Source of the DNA: Bacteroidota bacterium
GTDB lineage: Bacteria > Bacteroidota > Ignavibacteria > Ignavibacteriales > Ignavibacteriaceae
Direction: 5' to 3'
Assembly: GCA_021783875.1 (NCBI GenBank)
Contig: JAJXTM010000005.1
Coordinates: forward strand, 1-35,323
DNA: 35,323 nt
The notes beneath the pieces are model-generated. The model worked only from the letters and a program-made list of their open reading frames with translations. It was not told where the DNA came from and made no database searches. How positions within the stretch are numbered: position 1 is the first letter of the stretch; each line of letters starts with the position of its first letter. The position numbers were made by a program, and so were the translations under genes. Positions 7,851 through 16,460 of this stretch are shown here, in pieces.

Positions 7851-8747
7851 TTACTCCTTTTTATAACCAATTGTTTTAGGATAGCTAACAACCGAAAAAG
7901 CCTTTGATATCATGTGTAAAGTTTCAGCATATCCAATAAAGAAATATCCCCCTTTATTCAAAGAGTTATATAAACTAGACACAACCTTCATTTTTGATTT
8001 GATATCAAAATAAATTAAGACATTAGCGCAAAAAATTATATCAAAGTTAATCATAGATTTCATTGCCAAATCATCAAAAAGATTAAGTAATTTAAATGTG
8101 ACAAACTTTCTGATATCGGGATTAACTTCAAATGAATTCCCGGATTGAACAAAATACTTCTTCAAATAATAAATTGGGGAATTTCTAATAGAATATTCCC
8201 GATATTTTCCCTCTTTAGCAGTTTCTATAACTGCATGATTGATATCAGTGCCGATAATTTCAAAATCAAGATCTGGATATTTTGGTTTTATTAAATCCGT
8301 AATGATCATAGCAATAGAGTAAGCTTCTTCACCGCTTGATGAAGCAGCGCTCCATATTCTAATTTTTGGTTTACCCAATTTTCGTTTTGCAGCAATAATT
8401 TCGGGTATAATAGATGAGACAAGTGCATCGAGCTGGGGTTGATTTCTAAAGAAAAAAGTCTCATTTATGGTAATCGCTTCATATAAATATTTTTTTTCGT
8501 TAATTGAACCATTGCTGCTTTTTAGATAGACTAAATAATCATCATAAGAACCTAATGAAAGGAATGTCAATCTTTTCTGTATACGGCTTTCTAAAAGATA
8601 TTTTTTGTTATCTTGAAAATATATTCCGCAATTATCATAAATATATTTTCGTAGATTTTCAAAAGAAGAATCTGAAAGTTTGACACCAACTACTTGTTTA
8701 CCGAAAGATTGTACTTCAGAAGCTAAAGCATTATTTAATTGAGTCAT
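7851..8747 (-). CDS. cheR: Chemotaxis protein methyltransferase CheR
   Basis: CheR transfers methyl groups from S-adenosylmethionine to glutamates of chemoreceptors. The 298 aa protein has the N-terminal helical domain (about residues 25-90, with LLESRIQKRL) and the SAM-binding domain, including RIWSAASSSGEEAYSIAM and the motif FDIIFCANVLIYFD. The latter usually reads FCRNVLIYF, so this copy has Ala where Arg is common. The GEE-A-YS element also has Ala where Pro is usual. It is the second gene of the che operon, after the HEAT-repeat gene. Confidence 0.95.
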   Translation of the reverse strand: MTQLNNALASEVQSFGKQVVGVKLSDSSFENLRKYIYDNCGIYFQDNKKYLLESRIQKRLTFLSLGSYDDYLVYLKSSNGSINEKKYLYEAITINETFFFRNQPQLDALVSSIIPEIIAAKRKLGKPKIRIWSAASSSGEEAYSIAMIITDLIKPKYPDLDFEIIGTDINHAVIETAKEGKYREYSIRNSPIYYLKKYFVQSGNSFEVNPDIRKFVTFKLLNLFDDLAMKSMINFDIIFCANVLIYFDIKSKMKVVSSLYNSLNKGGYFFIGYAETLHMISKAFSVVSYPKTIGYKKE

Positions 8748-8772
8748 ATTAATTTTCTGATTTTTTGGTTAA

Positions 8773-10155
8773 TTACGCCACAGACTTTTGTGAAAGAATA
8801 AACCTAGCCCGTTCGCTTACCATTTCTTCTTTATCAGAAGAAAGCTTTACTATTCCTTGTTCAGCTTCGCTAGAATCAATTGTACTCAGGATATCCAAAA
8901 GGCGCAATTTATTCCATACATTCTCATCTTCTAATATTTTATCAAGGAAAAGGATAGCAATTTTTTGGTCAAATGCGAAAAGAATTTCAGTCGTGAGCTT
9001 TCTTATTTCTTCATCAGGGTTATCAATGCATCTAGTAAATGTATCTGTTAAATTTCTTAATTGAATGCTTGTTAAATAATTCTTAAAAGCACCTTCTTCA
9101 ATTGAAATGATTTCCAGAGATAATTCGAGAAGGCTTTTTAAGTTTGCTGAGTCTTCATTCAGAATCGATATGAGTGCTTCAAAAAAGGTCGAAGGTTTTT
9201 CTAATATTTTTGGCTTAATAATTTCATCTGTTTCAAAATCATTACCATAAATTTTAAGACACGACAGTAATGTATCTTCCCCATCAAACAAAGTAAGAAG
9301 ATTTGCTGCTGCCTTGCGATATTTTTCAGGTGCTTCATCAACTGTTTTCAGCACCATATTCTTCATTCTTTCATCATAAGGGACATTTAATTCAAATTTT
9401 TCTTTAAGACTATTAATTGACTCAACTGCAGGCCAGGTTAGTGGTCCGTCAATTTCATTTAATTCAGATAATAGAAAGAAAAAAGCTTCTTCGTTACCGA
9501 TGAGTCCGAGACTTTCAATCATTGAGAATTTTGTAAGCTCATCTTCTTCATTGTACTTTAGAAAAATAAAATCCAGAGCTTTAGGAGTACCGATTTTCCC
9601 AATTGCTTCAATAATTGTAGGTTTATAAAGTTCATTTCGTTCATAAACTAGTAAGATAGTATCTAATGCTTCTGAATAATTTAAATTTCCGAGAGCCTCG
9701 ATACATGCCATTACGACATTATCATTAAAATTATTTTTCAAGATATCTAAAATAGCCGGAGCTGACTTTATATCCCCAATAAGACCCAGAATATCAATTA
9801 AAAATTTCTTATCATCATTATTCGAAACTAAAAGGGCGTCAGTCATCGGACCAACAGAATTACTTCCGATCTTTAATAAAATCTCACCCGCAAGATTTCT
9901 GGTTGAAATATCATTTGAAGATATATATTGTACTAAACACTTAGATACAAAAGGATTAGAACTAGTTGAAAGCATTAAGTCCACAGAATTTCGCACACCT
10001 TTATCAGTGTCACTCACTAATGAGCAAACAGCTTTAACTGAATCTTCATCTAGATTATCATTCATTAAGGTTTCGACAGCCATACTTCTAATTGCGGGAT
10101 CAGTTGAAATTAATTGGCTTAGCGGATTCCCGTGTAAATTTGCTAATTGATCCAT
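8773..10155 (-). CDS. HEAT-repeat protein, first gene of the che operon
   Basis: This 460 aa soluble protein is built of repeated helix pairs typical of HEAT/PBS-lyase repeats, for example DISTRNLAGEILLKIGSNSV, DNVVMACIEALGNLNYSEAL and KPTIIEAIGKIGTPKALDFI, roughly one every 30 residues across the first half. There is no signal peptide, membrane segment or catalytic motif. Such repeats form scaffolds for protein binding. As it opens the operon carrying cheR, cheY, cheZ, cheA and cheB and lies 25 bases upstream of cheR, it probably works with the chemosensory complex. The partner is unknown. The start ATG is preceded by AGGAAG. Confidence 0.9.
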   Translation of the reverse strand: MDQLANLHGNPLSQLISTDPAIRSMAVETLMNDNLDEDSVKAVCSLVSDTDKGVRNSVDLMLSTSSNPFVSKCLVQYISSNDISTRNLAGEILLKIGSNSVGPMTDALLVSNNDDKKFLIDILGLIGDIKSAPAILDILKNNFNDNVVMACIEALGNLNYSEALDTILLVYERNELYKPTIIEAIGKIGTPKALDFIFLKYNEEDELTKFSMIESLGLIGNEEAFFFLLSELNEIDGPLTWPAVESINSLKEKFELNVPYDERMKNMVLKTVDEAPEKYRKAAANLLTLFDGEDTLLSCLKIYGNDFETDEIIKPKILEKPSTFFEALISILNEDSANLKSLLELSLEIISIEEGAFKNYLTSIQLRNLTDTFTRCIDNPDEEIRKLTTEILFAFDQKIAILFLDKILEDENVWNKLRLLDILSTIDSSEAEQGIVKLSSDKEEMVSERARFILSQKSVA

Positions 10156-10209
10156 TAGTAAAAGCTTCCTAAATATTTATAAAAATTTATCTTTAGCTTT
10201 AACATTTTA

Positions 10210-10236
10210 TTATCATAATTCTTAATAATATATTTA
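10210..10236 (-). promoter_or_regulatory. Possible sigma28 promoter of the che operon
   Basis: The minus strand carries TAAA, 15 bases, then TATGATAA, ending about 55 bases before the start codon of the HEAT-repeat gene. The -35 TAAA, the 15 base spacing and the GATAA half of the -10 match the sigma28 consensus TAAA-N15-GCCGATAA, but the CG expected before ATAA is TG. It is weaker than the four strong sites in this window, and AT-rich DNA can give such matches by chance. Confidence 0.4.
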
Positions 10237-10251
10237 AAATATTCTAGAAAA

Positions 10252-10323
10252 GTTCAAAATTAGTGCCGGAAATTATTCTTTTCTTATTGCAAATCTTCAA
10301 AAAAAGAAAGACTAATTTTGAAC
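10252..10323. repeat. 13-base perfect inverted repeat, possible terminator
   Basis: The arms GTTCAAAATTAGT (10252-10264) and ACTAATTTTGAAC (10311-10323) are exact reverse complements separated by 46 bases. On the minus strand the distal arm is followed by TTTTCTAG, so the structure could end transcripts of the cheW-mcp-hemerythrin operon, which stops about 110 bases upstream. It also lies just upstream of the candidate che promoter, so an operator role is possible. The long loop is atypical for a simple Rho-independent terminator. Confidence 0.5.
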
Positions 10324-10435
10324 ACTATTAGCCAACTGAAAAACTTTATACAATTTAAATTTTAACTTTAGATTAACCTAAGTATGTCTCTAATTTAATC
10401 CATTACAGCCGGAATTTATTTTTATGTCTTATTAT

Positions 10436-10699
10436 TTATAATATTCCATTTGAATTGAGAAACGGAGTATATTTTTTATCTGTCCCAATAATATGATCAA
10501 TCAACCATTTTTTAAGGAATGACTGGATTTCCTGAGAAAGGACAACATTTCCAGAAGTAAGTTTTTTCTTAAATTCCATAACCTGTTTCACTAATTCGAC
10601 ATGCTGAATTTTATGCTGGTACAAATCCGGATAACTATTTTTCTTTATGGCTAAAAATCGGACTATATTGTTTATCGACTCCACCAATATGTTCAACAA
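10436..10699 (-). pseudogene. Truncated second hemerythrin copy (C-terminal half)
   Basis: The reading frame contains the second half of a bacteriohemerythrin: YPDLYQHKIQHVELV supplies the H-x4-H pair, and FLKKWLIDHIIGTDKKY supplies the final H-x4-D ligands. The first half, with its DEQH and HxxxE ligands, is absent. The track ORF begins inside the end of the intact upstream hemerythrin gene in another frame, and the recognisable homology starts only around the upstream stop codon. It therefore looks like the remnant of a tandem duplicate after a deletion. It could be translated, but it lacks half the iron ligands and half the four-helix bundle. Confidence 0.6.
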
Positions 10700-11039
10700 G
10701 CCATTTTAGCAGGAAATTCAACAATTCTTTAGCAACAATATCCTGACCTTCATCAAATCTTTTTACAATTTTGCTCACTTCAAATATTAGGTCATCATGA
10801 ATTGTTTTATGCCATTTATATCCATGGTAGTCATGCTTAATCATCATATTTTCTTCAAATACGAAATGTGATTTGGTATAAGAGATAAGGTCTTTAAGAA
10901 TAATCCCTATCTTTTCTTTTTCATTGTTTTCTTTAATTGCGTTATTAAGATCATTGATCATATTGAATAATTTACGATGCTGTTCATCGATGCTCTGAAT
11001 TTTCACACTAAACGTATCTGACCATTTTATGAGAGACAT
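10635..11039 (-). CDS. Bacteriohemerythrin
   Basis: This is a small di-iron oxygen-binding protein of 134 aa forming a four-helix bundle. All metal-ligand motifs are visible in order: IDEQHRKLF, SHFVFEENMM, WHKTIHDDL and WLVEHIGGVDKQY. I place the start at the ATG at 11039 (MSLIKWSDTF), because proteins of this family usually begin just before the W-S/D-x-x-F segment; the longer track ORF begins with TTG. It lies downstream of the chemoreceptor gene, so it may supply or buffer oxygen for aerotaxis or act as an oxygen sensor. The last few codons (after SPIF) may derive from the truncated second copy. Confidence 0.88.
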   Translation of the reverse strand: MSLIKWSDTFSVKIQSIDEQHRKLFNMINDLNNAIKENNEKEKIGIILKDLISYTKSHFVFEENMMIKHDYHGYKWHKTIHDDLIFEVSKIVKRFDEGQDIVAKELLNFLLKWLVEHIGGVDKQYSPIFSHKEK

Positions 11040-11133
11040 ATTTAACTCATTGAAGCAATTAATAAATACCAATAAATAGTTAAATTCAAAAGATTACAAT
11101 TTATACGCTAGCATTTAGTTACTAGAAGTTAAA

Positions 11134-13209
11134 TCAGGAATTAACATATTGATAATTATGTTTTTCCTTAATTTTAGTATTTCCCGCATTAGATATCTTG
11201 AAATGATCAATAAGTTTTTCAAGATTATTTGTCAAATTACTTAGATCCTCTGCACTTCTTGCAATTTGCTGTGCGCCGGAAGCGCTTTGCTGAGTGACAC
11301 TGCTAATTGATTCAACATTTTTACTAATTTCTTCAGCAGAAGCAGATTGTTCTTCACTAGCTGCAGCGACCAATGCAGCAACATCCGAAACTTTTTGCGC
11401 TTCGGAAATAATATCTCTTAAAACTTCACCGGCTTTATTAGCTAATTCTTTACCCGAATCCACTTCTGATTGACCTTGCTTCATCGAATTTACAGCTTCA
11501 ATAGTATCTTTTTGAATTTGTTTAATCATTCCGGCAATTTCTTTTGTAGCTTTGGTGGTTCTTTCAGCTAATTTTCTGACTTCATCGGCAACAACAGCAA
11601 ATCCTCTTCCTTGTTCGCCTGCACGTGCAGCTTCGATTGCCGCGTTCAGAGCAAGAAGGTTGGTTTGATCTGCAATATCATCGATTACTTGAATTATTTC
11701 ACCTATAGCATCACTGCTTTTGCCAAGTGCTTCAACAGTAACCGCTGATTTTTCGACTACTGTCGCAATTCGCATCATTCCTTGAATTGTATCTTCAACT
11801 ACCTGACCACCGGTAGAAGCTTTATCTCCAGAACTTTTTGCTGTTTCTGCAGCAATTGAAGCATTTTTTGTATTATCAATAATTGTTTTAGTCATTTGTT
11901 CAATAGCTTGTGCGACTTCAACAGTCTGATGGGTTTGTTCGCCGGCTCCTGCTGCCATTTCCTCAACACTAGCAGAGATTTGATTAGATGCGCTAGCAGT
12001 TGCTAGAATTGACTCTTTAACCTTTTGAAGAGCTTCGGAAAGAGATTCGTTCACTGTATTAATGCTATTTTTAATTACCTGATGATCCCCTTTATATGCA
12101 CCACTGACTCTAGCTGTAAAGTCTCCTTTAGCCATAACTTTTAGAACATCAGTAGATTCATTTAGAGGAGCAACAATCGCATCAAGAATTGAGTTTATAC
12201 CATTTATTAATTTCCCCCATTCTCCTTCAAATTTAGAAGAATTTCCACGCAAATTAAGATTTCCATCTTTATTTGCTTTTATTAATATGTCCGCTTCTTG
12301 CAAAATATCACTAATAGTATCAATTTCCTTATTAAATGCGATTGCTAAAGAATCCCTTTCTGACGTGAGTGGAACTTTAATAATTATTCCGGAAGCAATT
12401 TGTTCGGCAACTTTTATTTTTTCGACTTGGGCATTTTGAAGAATTCTTAGTTTATCAGCTAAATCTCCAATTTCATCCTTTGAATTTTCTTGAATTTTTA
12501 ATTCATAATTACCTAATGCAAATTCTTTAACAATATCTCTTAATTTTTCAAGAGGTTTAGTAATTGCGGGAGCTAAGAAAAAAACACTAATTAAAAATAT
12601 TGCAGCACCTACAGCCATTGAGATCAGCATAAATATAATAGAACTATTAACAGAAGCAGTTGAATCCGATTTAATTTGTTCAGCATTTGCAGAAAGGATT
12701 TTTTCAATTTCGTTAAATTTATTTTGAAGCTTCGCACCCACATCCTCACCAGAAGAAGTAGCAATATCGGCTGCCATGTCATAAATTTTTGTAGCTGAAG
12801 CGCTTAATATAGCATCGGCAACCAGACTTTTATAATCACCCCAAATATTCTTAATTTCGGTTAATTCTTTTTTAGTATCCTGATTTAAATTAGATTTTAA
12901 TAAAGAATCTAAATCCCTATCGACTGAAACTTTTAAGCTATTATATTCAGCTGCATTAGTAGAAAATTGCGATGCAAAAGCTGGCATCGATAATTTCATC
13001 ATTAAAAATTGAGTTTTTTGGAAATCAGCGTGAATCTTGTTTATTGAATTTGTAGGATCGATATAATTTTGAAATATTCCGTTTTTAACATTTTCCATTT
13101 TGTTCAACTGTAAAAGACCGATAATTGCTACAAGTGTAGAAACTATTGCAAGAATTGAAAAACCTCCCTGAATTTTTCTCATAAATTTTATGTTGGAAAA
13201 CCACTTCAC
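11134..13209 (-). CDS. Methyl-accepting chemotaxis protein
   Basis: This is a transmembrane chemoreceptor of about 691 aa. It has a first membrane helix (about residues 13-35), a periplasmic helical domain of roughly 150 residues that fits the four-helix-bundle type, and a second membrane helix (about 190-212). A HAMP domain follows, then a second HAMP-like stretch ([15 protein letters not shown]) and the signalling domain with hairpin tip [40 protein letters not shown]. No C-terminal CheR-tether pentapeptide is present. I choose the GTG at 13209 because AGGTGA lies five bases before it; the track start at 13218 would overlap that ribosome site. Neighbours are a TonB-C protein and hemerythrin. 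Confidence 0.95.
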   Translation of the reverse strand: MKWFSNIKFMRKIQGGFSILAIVSTLVAIIGLLQLNKMENVKNGIFQNYIDPTNSINKIHADFQKTQFLMMKLSMPAFASQFSTNAAEYNSLKVSVDRDLDSLLKSNLNQDTKKELTEIKNIWGDYKSLVADAILSASATKIYDMAADIATSSGEDVGAKLQNKFNEIEKILSANAEQIKSDSTASVNSSIIFMLISMAVGAAIFLISVFFLAPAITKPLEKLRDIVKEFALGNYELKIQENSKDEIGDLADKLRILQNAQVEKIKVAEQIASGIIIKVPLTSERDSLAIAFNKEIDTISDILQEADILIKANKDGNLNLRGNSSKFEGEWGKLINGINSILDAIVAPLNESTDVLKVMAKGDFTARVSGAYKGDHQVIKNSINTVNESLSEALQKVKESILATASASNQISASVEEMAAGAGEQTHQTVEVAQAIEQMTKTIIDNTKNASIAAETAKSSGDKASTGGQVVEDTIQGMMRIATVVEKSAVTVEALGKSSDAIGEIIQVIDDIADQTNLLALNAAIEAARAGEQGRGFAVVADEVRKLAERTTKATKEIAGMIKQIQKDTIEAVNSMKQGQSEVDSGKELANKAGEVLRDIISEAQKVSDVAALVAAASEEQSASAEEISKNVESISSVTQQSASGAQQIARSAEDLSNLTNNLEKLIDHFKISNAGNTKIKEKHNYQYVNS

Positions 13210-13252
13210 TTTGATCACCTAAATGTTAATTAAATTATAATATATTTTTTAT

Positions 13253-13636
13253 TTATCTAAGTTTAAAATCAATGGGCAATGAAAGTTTTACTTTGACCGG
13301 TTGTCCACCTTGTTTACCCGGTGAAAACTTAACCTCTTTAATTCCATTTACTGCAGCTTCATCGCATCCACCACCGATTCCTTTGAGAACTTTTACGTCA
13401 TCTACATGTCCTTGCTGATTTATAAATACTAACACGTAAACTTTCCCTTCTACTCCGGCATTCTTAGCCATCTCAGGATAGCTAATGTGTTTATAAATAG
13501 ATTCCATTCCGCCAACCGGCTGAGGCATTACTTCTGCGAACGGTAAATAACCATCAGATTGAGCACTTACTTTTGAGTATGTGAATAAAATCATCAAGAA
13601 TGCTAATAATGAAATTAAGTTAAGTTTATTCTTCAT
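13253..13636 (-). CDS. Secreted TonB C-terminal domain protein
   Basis: This 127 aa protein has a signal peptide ending near KVSAQ and then a single TonB C-terminal fold (YPEMAKNAGVEGKVYVLVFINQQGHVDDVKVLKGIGGGCDEAAVNGIKEVKFSPGKQGGQPVKVKLSLPIDF). It lacks the membrane anchor and proline-rich linker of true TonB, so it is probably a free periplasmic domain and not an energy transducer. Such proteins are common in Bacteroidota. It lies between cheW and the chemoreceptor gene in the same direction, with gaps of 59 and 43 bases. A role in ligand delivery or envelope contact is possible but unproven. Confidence 0.88.
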   Translation of the reverse strand: MKNKLNLISLLAFLMILFTYSKVSAQSDGYLPFAEVMPQPVGGMESIYKHISYPEMAKNAGVEGKVYVLVFINQQGHVDDVKVLKGIGGGCDEAAVNGIKEVKFSPGKQGGQPVKVKLSLPIDFKLR

Positions 13637-13695
13637 TTTCGTTCCTTATAACAAGTATACTGATTATTAAATTTTTTATAAAATTTATAGGTCAA

Positions 13696-14181
13696 TTATG
13701 CAACCTCCGAAAGGGATTTTTTTTCACTGTTTGAAAGCACCTTTTCAATATCAATAAGAGTAATTAATCTATCTTCAAGCTTACCTACAGCCATTATAAA
13801 CTCTGAATTAATTCCAGTAACCAATTCAGGAGGTGGTTCCGTTATATTCGTCGGAATTCTTAGTACTTCTTTTACCGCGTCAACAATAAAACCAACTGTT
13901 TTATCTTTAACTTCAACTACAACAATTCTAGTATTTTTGTCAAATTCTTTTGTGGATAAACCAAGTTTTGTTCTTAAATCAATTACGGGAATAACTCTAC
14001 CTCGCAGATTTACAACTCCGCTAACAAATGCCGGCGCATTTGGAACTTTTGTGATTTGAAGCATTCTATTAATTTCTTGAACAGACAATATATTTATAGC
14101 GAATTCCTCGCTGCCAATCATAAAGCTCACTAATTGCAGTAATTCCGAAGTCCCCTTTTTAGAATCCTCCAACTTAGACAT
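13696..14181 (-). CDS. cheW: Chemotaxis coupling protein CheW
   Basis: CheW links CheA to receptors in the chemosensory array. The 161 aa protein is a single CheW-like beta-barrel domain, with QLVSFMIGSEEFAINILSVQEI, VVNLRGRVIPVIDLRTKLGL and TVGFIVDAVKEVLRIP in the expected order. The start ATG has a good ribosome site (AGGAGTCAAA). It heads an operon with the TonB-C protein, the receptor and hemerythrin, separate from the main che operon, and has its own strong sigma28-type promoter. Confidence 0.95.
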   Translation of the reverse strand: MSKLEDSKKGTSELLQLVSFMIGSEEFAINILSVQEINRMLQITKVPNAPAFVSGVVNLRGRVIPVIDLRTKLGLSTKEFDKNTRIVVVEVKDKTVGFIVDAVKEVLRIPTNITEPPPELVTGINSEFIMAVGKLEDRLITLIDIEKVLSNSEKKSLSEVA

Positions 14182-14243
14182 TTTGACTCCTAAAACATTT
14201 TATACTAATTAATTACAAATTTATCCGGTTTATCTCTAGGATA

Positions 14244-14270
14244 TTATCGAAAAATATTTAAATTATTTTA
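14244..14270 (-). promoter_or_regulatory. Sigma28 (FliA) promoter of cheW
   Basis: The minus strand reads TAAA, 15 bases, then TTCGATAA, matching the sigma28 consensus TAAA-N15-GCCGATAA in the -35, in the spacing and in six of eight -10 bases. The predicted start site near 14237 gives a leader of about 56 bases before cheW. The same two elements with the same spacing occur on the opposite strand 122 bases away for the divergent kinase gene. Confidence 0.75.
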
Positions 14271-14391
14271 GAGATTTTTAAAGAAATAATTTAGTCATAA
14301 GAATTTTTGGGGGAATAGCGCATTTCTGTAAGCGTAAAGAATTTGGTTCAGGAAGATTTTATACCATTTTTTGAATAAATTTGAGTAAAAT

Positions 14392-14418
14392 TAAAAATAA
14401 TCATTTATTTTTCGATAA
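14392..14418 (+). promoter_or_regulatory. Sigma28 (FliA) promoter of the hybrid kinase gene
   Basis: The plus strand reads TAAA, 15 bases, then TTCGATAA, with the same -35 and -10 elements as the cheW promoter. The predicted start site near 14425 leaves a leader of about 44 bases before the ATG at 14469. This places the receiver-PAS-kinase gene in the late flagellar regulon. Confidence 0.72.
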
Positions 14419-14468
14419 TAAAATGATATTAGCAGAAAAATACAAGAAATAAAAAGTAAGTTTATATA

Positions 14469-16460
14469 ATGGGAAAAATTAAAATTCTAATCGTAGAAGA
14501 TGAAGAAAATATTGCTTTTTCTTTAAAAGAAACATTAGAAGATTTCGGATATCAAGTGGTTTCAATTGTTGATAATGGAGAAGATGCCATTAGTACAGTA
14601 GTTGAAGAAAAAGTAAACCTTATATTGATGGATATTGTTTTAAAAAGTGAAATGAGCGGGACAGAGGCGGCAAAATTAATTTGGGCTAAATTTAATATCC
14701 CTATTATTTTCTTAACCGGATATTTGGATAGAGAACTTGTTGATAAAGCAAAAATATCAGAGCCATTTGGATATATCTTAAAACCATTTAATGAACGCGA
14801 ACTTTTTGCTATTATTGAAATAGCGCTTTATAAATTTCAGATTGAAAGAAAGACTCACCAGTTAAACTCACTATTAAAAATTGCAAGAAATATTAATCAA
14901 ACGATAAATAAAGCTGAAGATTCCCATAAATTGATAAAAAAGGTATGCAAACACTTTATTAGCTCTGACGATATTTTAAGTGCATGGGTAATATTAATAG
15001 ATGATTTAAATAATGTTACATCAATTATTGAAGAGGTTCCTGAAAAAAAATTCCGGCAAATAGAATCGGATTTAAGCAGAATAGAATTTCCACAATGGGT
15101 AAGAAAAGTTTTGACAGAAAAACAGATATTAGAAGTTCCATATTCAAATGCATCCAAAAACAGAATTACTTTTCTAGATACTTCTGAAAAATTTATAAGT
15201 ATAAGGATTGAATCAAGGGAGAAAATTTTTGGAATATTGAATCTGATTTTTAAAGATCGAAATATAGAGAATGAAGAAATATCACTATTGTTAAGTATTT
15301 CTAATGATATTGCTTTCTCGCTAAGTTCTTTTGAGATTCAGGAAAAAGTAAAGTTGACCGAAGAAGCCTTAGTTGAATCTGAGAAGAGATATATTCAATT
15401 CATTAAGACTACTCAAAACGCAATAATTATTCATCAATCTGGAAAAATCATATTTGCTAATGATGCTTGTCTTCAGCTTTTTAAAGCTTTCAATGAAAAT
15501 GATCTATTAAATAAGAAATTATCTGACTTTTTTTTATTTGTAAATGAATCTACTATATTGCAAAAAAATGAGCAAAGGGATTTGCAGAACTTTCTTCAAG
15601 AGCAAAAATTGATACAGTTAGACGGTTCCATAATTGACGTCTCAATAAGTTCAAGCCCAATAGTTTTTCAAAATGTAAATGCGGATCAATTGGTTATAAA
15701 AGATATTTCAGAAAGAATAAAATCAGAAGAAGAAATAAAACGCTATTCAAAAGAATTAGAAGAATCAAATGCAAGTAAAGATAAATTCTTTTCAATTATT
15801 TCTCATGATTTACGCAGCCCATTTCAAGGATTATTGGGATTAGCAAATATAGTTACAGAAGAATTTGATGATTTGACAAAAGAAGAATTAAAAGAATTTC
15901 TCGCCAATATAAACAGATCTTCAAAAAATCTTTTTAATTTAATCGATAATTTGCTTCAGTGGTCAAGACTGCAAAGAAAAAAAATTGATATTGAGCTTAT
16001 TCAAAATAATTTATATTCTGACATTTATTATAATATAAACTTATTAAAACCAAATGCTGATTCAAAATTCCTTAGCATCATTGTTGATGTAAAAAAAGAT
16101 TTGGATGTTTATTCTGATTCAAATGCCTTTAACTCAATTCTACAAAATCTACTTTCAAATGCCATAAAGTTTACAAAACCCGGGGGTAAAATCGAGATTT
16201 CTGCAATAGAGAAAAATGGTTTTATTGAAATTATTATATCTGATACCGGGGTTGGTATTCCTGAAGAAGTAATCCCGTTATTATTTAGAACCGATAACCA
16301 GCATTCCACACAAGGGACAGAAAAAGAGACAGGAACGGGACTTGGATTAGTCATATGCAAAGAATTAGTGGAAATGCAGGGTGGGAAAATCTCTGTAAAA
16401 AGTAAGAAAGACTTTGGAAGCTCCTTTGCTTTTACATTAAAAATGGTAAAACCTACTTAA
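14469..16460 (+). CDS. Hybrid signalling protein: receiver-GAF-PAS-histidine kinase
   Basis: This 663 aa cytoplasmic protein has an N-terminal receiver (about 4-120, IVEDEEN, phospho-acceptor in LILMDIVLK, Lys in YILKPFN), a GAF-like region (about 135-290) and a PAS domain (about 305-415). A HisKA domain follows with the His in FSIISHDLRSPFQGL (about 440), then an HATPase domain with NAIKFTKPGG, SDTGVGIP and GTGLGLVICKEL. It has no membrane segment. Receiver-first kinases usually take input from another kinase and pass it on. No response regulator follows it: the convergent sigma54 regulator on the other strand overlaps its stop by 8 bases. A strong sigma28-type promoter ties it to motility. 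Confidence 0.9.
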   Translation: MGKIKILIVEDEENIAFSLKETLEDFGYQVVSIVDNGEDAISTVVEEKVNLILMDIVLKSEMSGTEAAKLIWAKFNIPIIFLTGYLDRELVDKAKISEPFGYILKPFNERELFAIIEIALYKFQIERKTHQLNSLLKIARNINQTINKAEDSHKLIKKVCKHFISSDDILSAWVILIDDLNNVTSIIEEVPEKKFRQIESDLSRIEFPQWVRKVLTEKQILEVPYSNASKNRITFLDTSEKFISIRIESREKIFGILNLIFKDRNIENEEISLLLSISNDIAFSLSSFEIQEKVKLTEEALVESEKRYIQFIKTTQNAIIIHQSGKIIFANDACLQLFKAFNENDLLNKKLSDFFLFVNESTILQKNEQRDLQNFLQEQKLIQLDGSIIDVSISSSPIVFQNVNADQLVIKDISERIKSEEEIKRYSKELEESNASKDKFFSIISHDLRSPFQGLLGLANIVTEEFDDLTKEELKEFLANINRSSKNLFNLIDNLLQWSRLQRKKIDIELIQNNLYSDIYYNINLLKPNADSKFLSIIVDVKKDLDVYSDSNAFNSILQNLLSNAIKFTKPGGKIEISAIEKNGFIEIIISDTGVGIPEEVIPLLFRTDNQHSTQGTEKETGTGLGLVICKELVEMQGGKISVKSKKDFGSSFAFTLKMVKPT

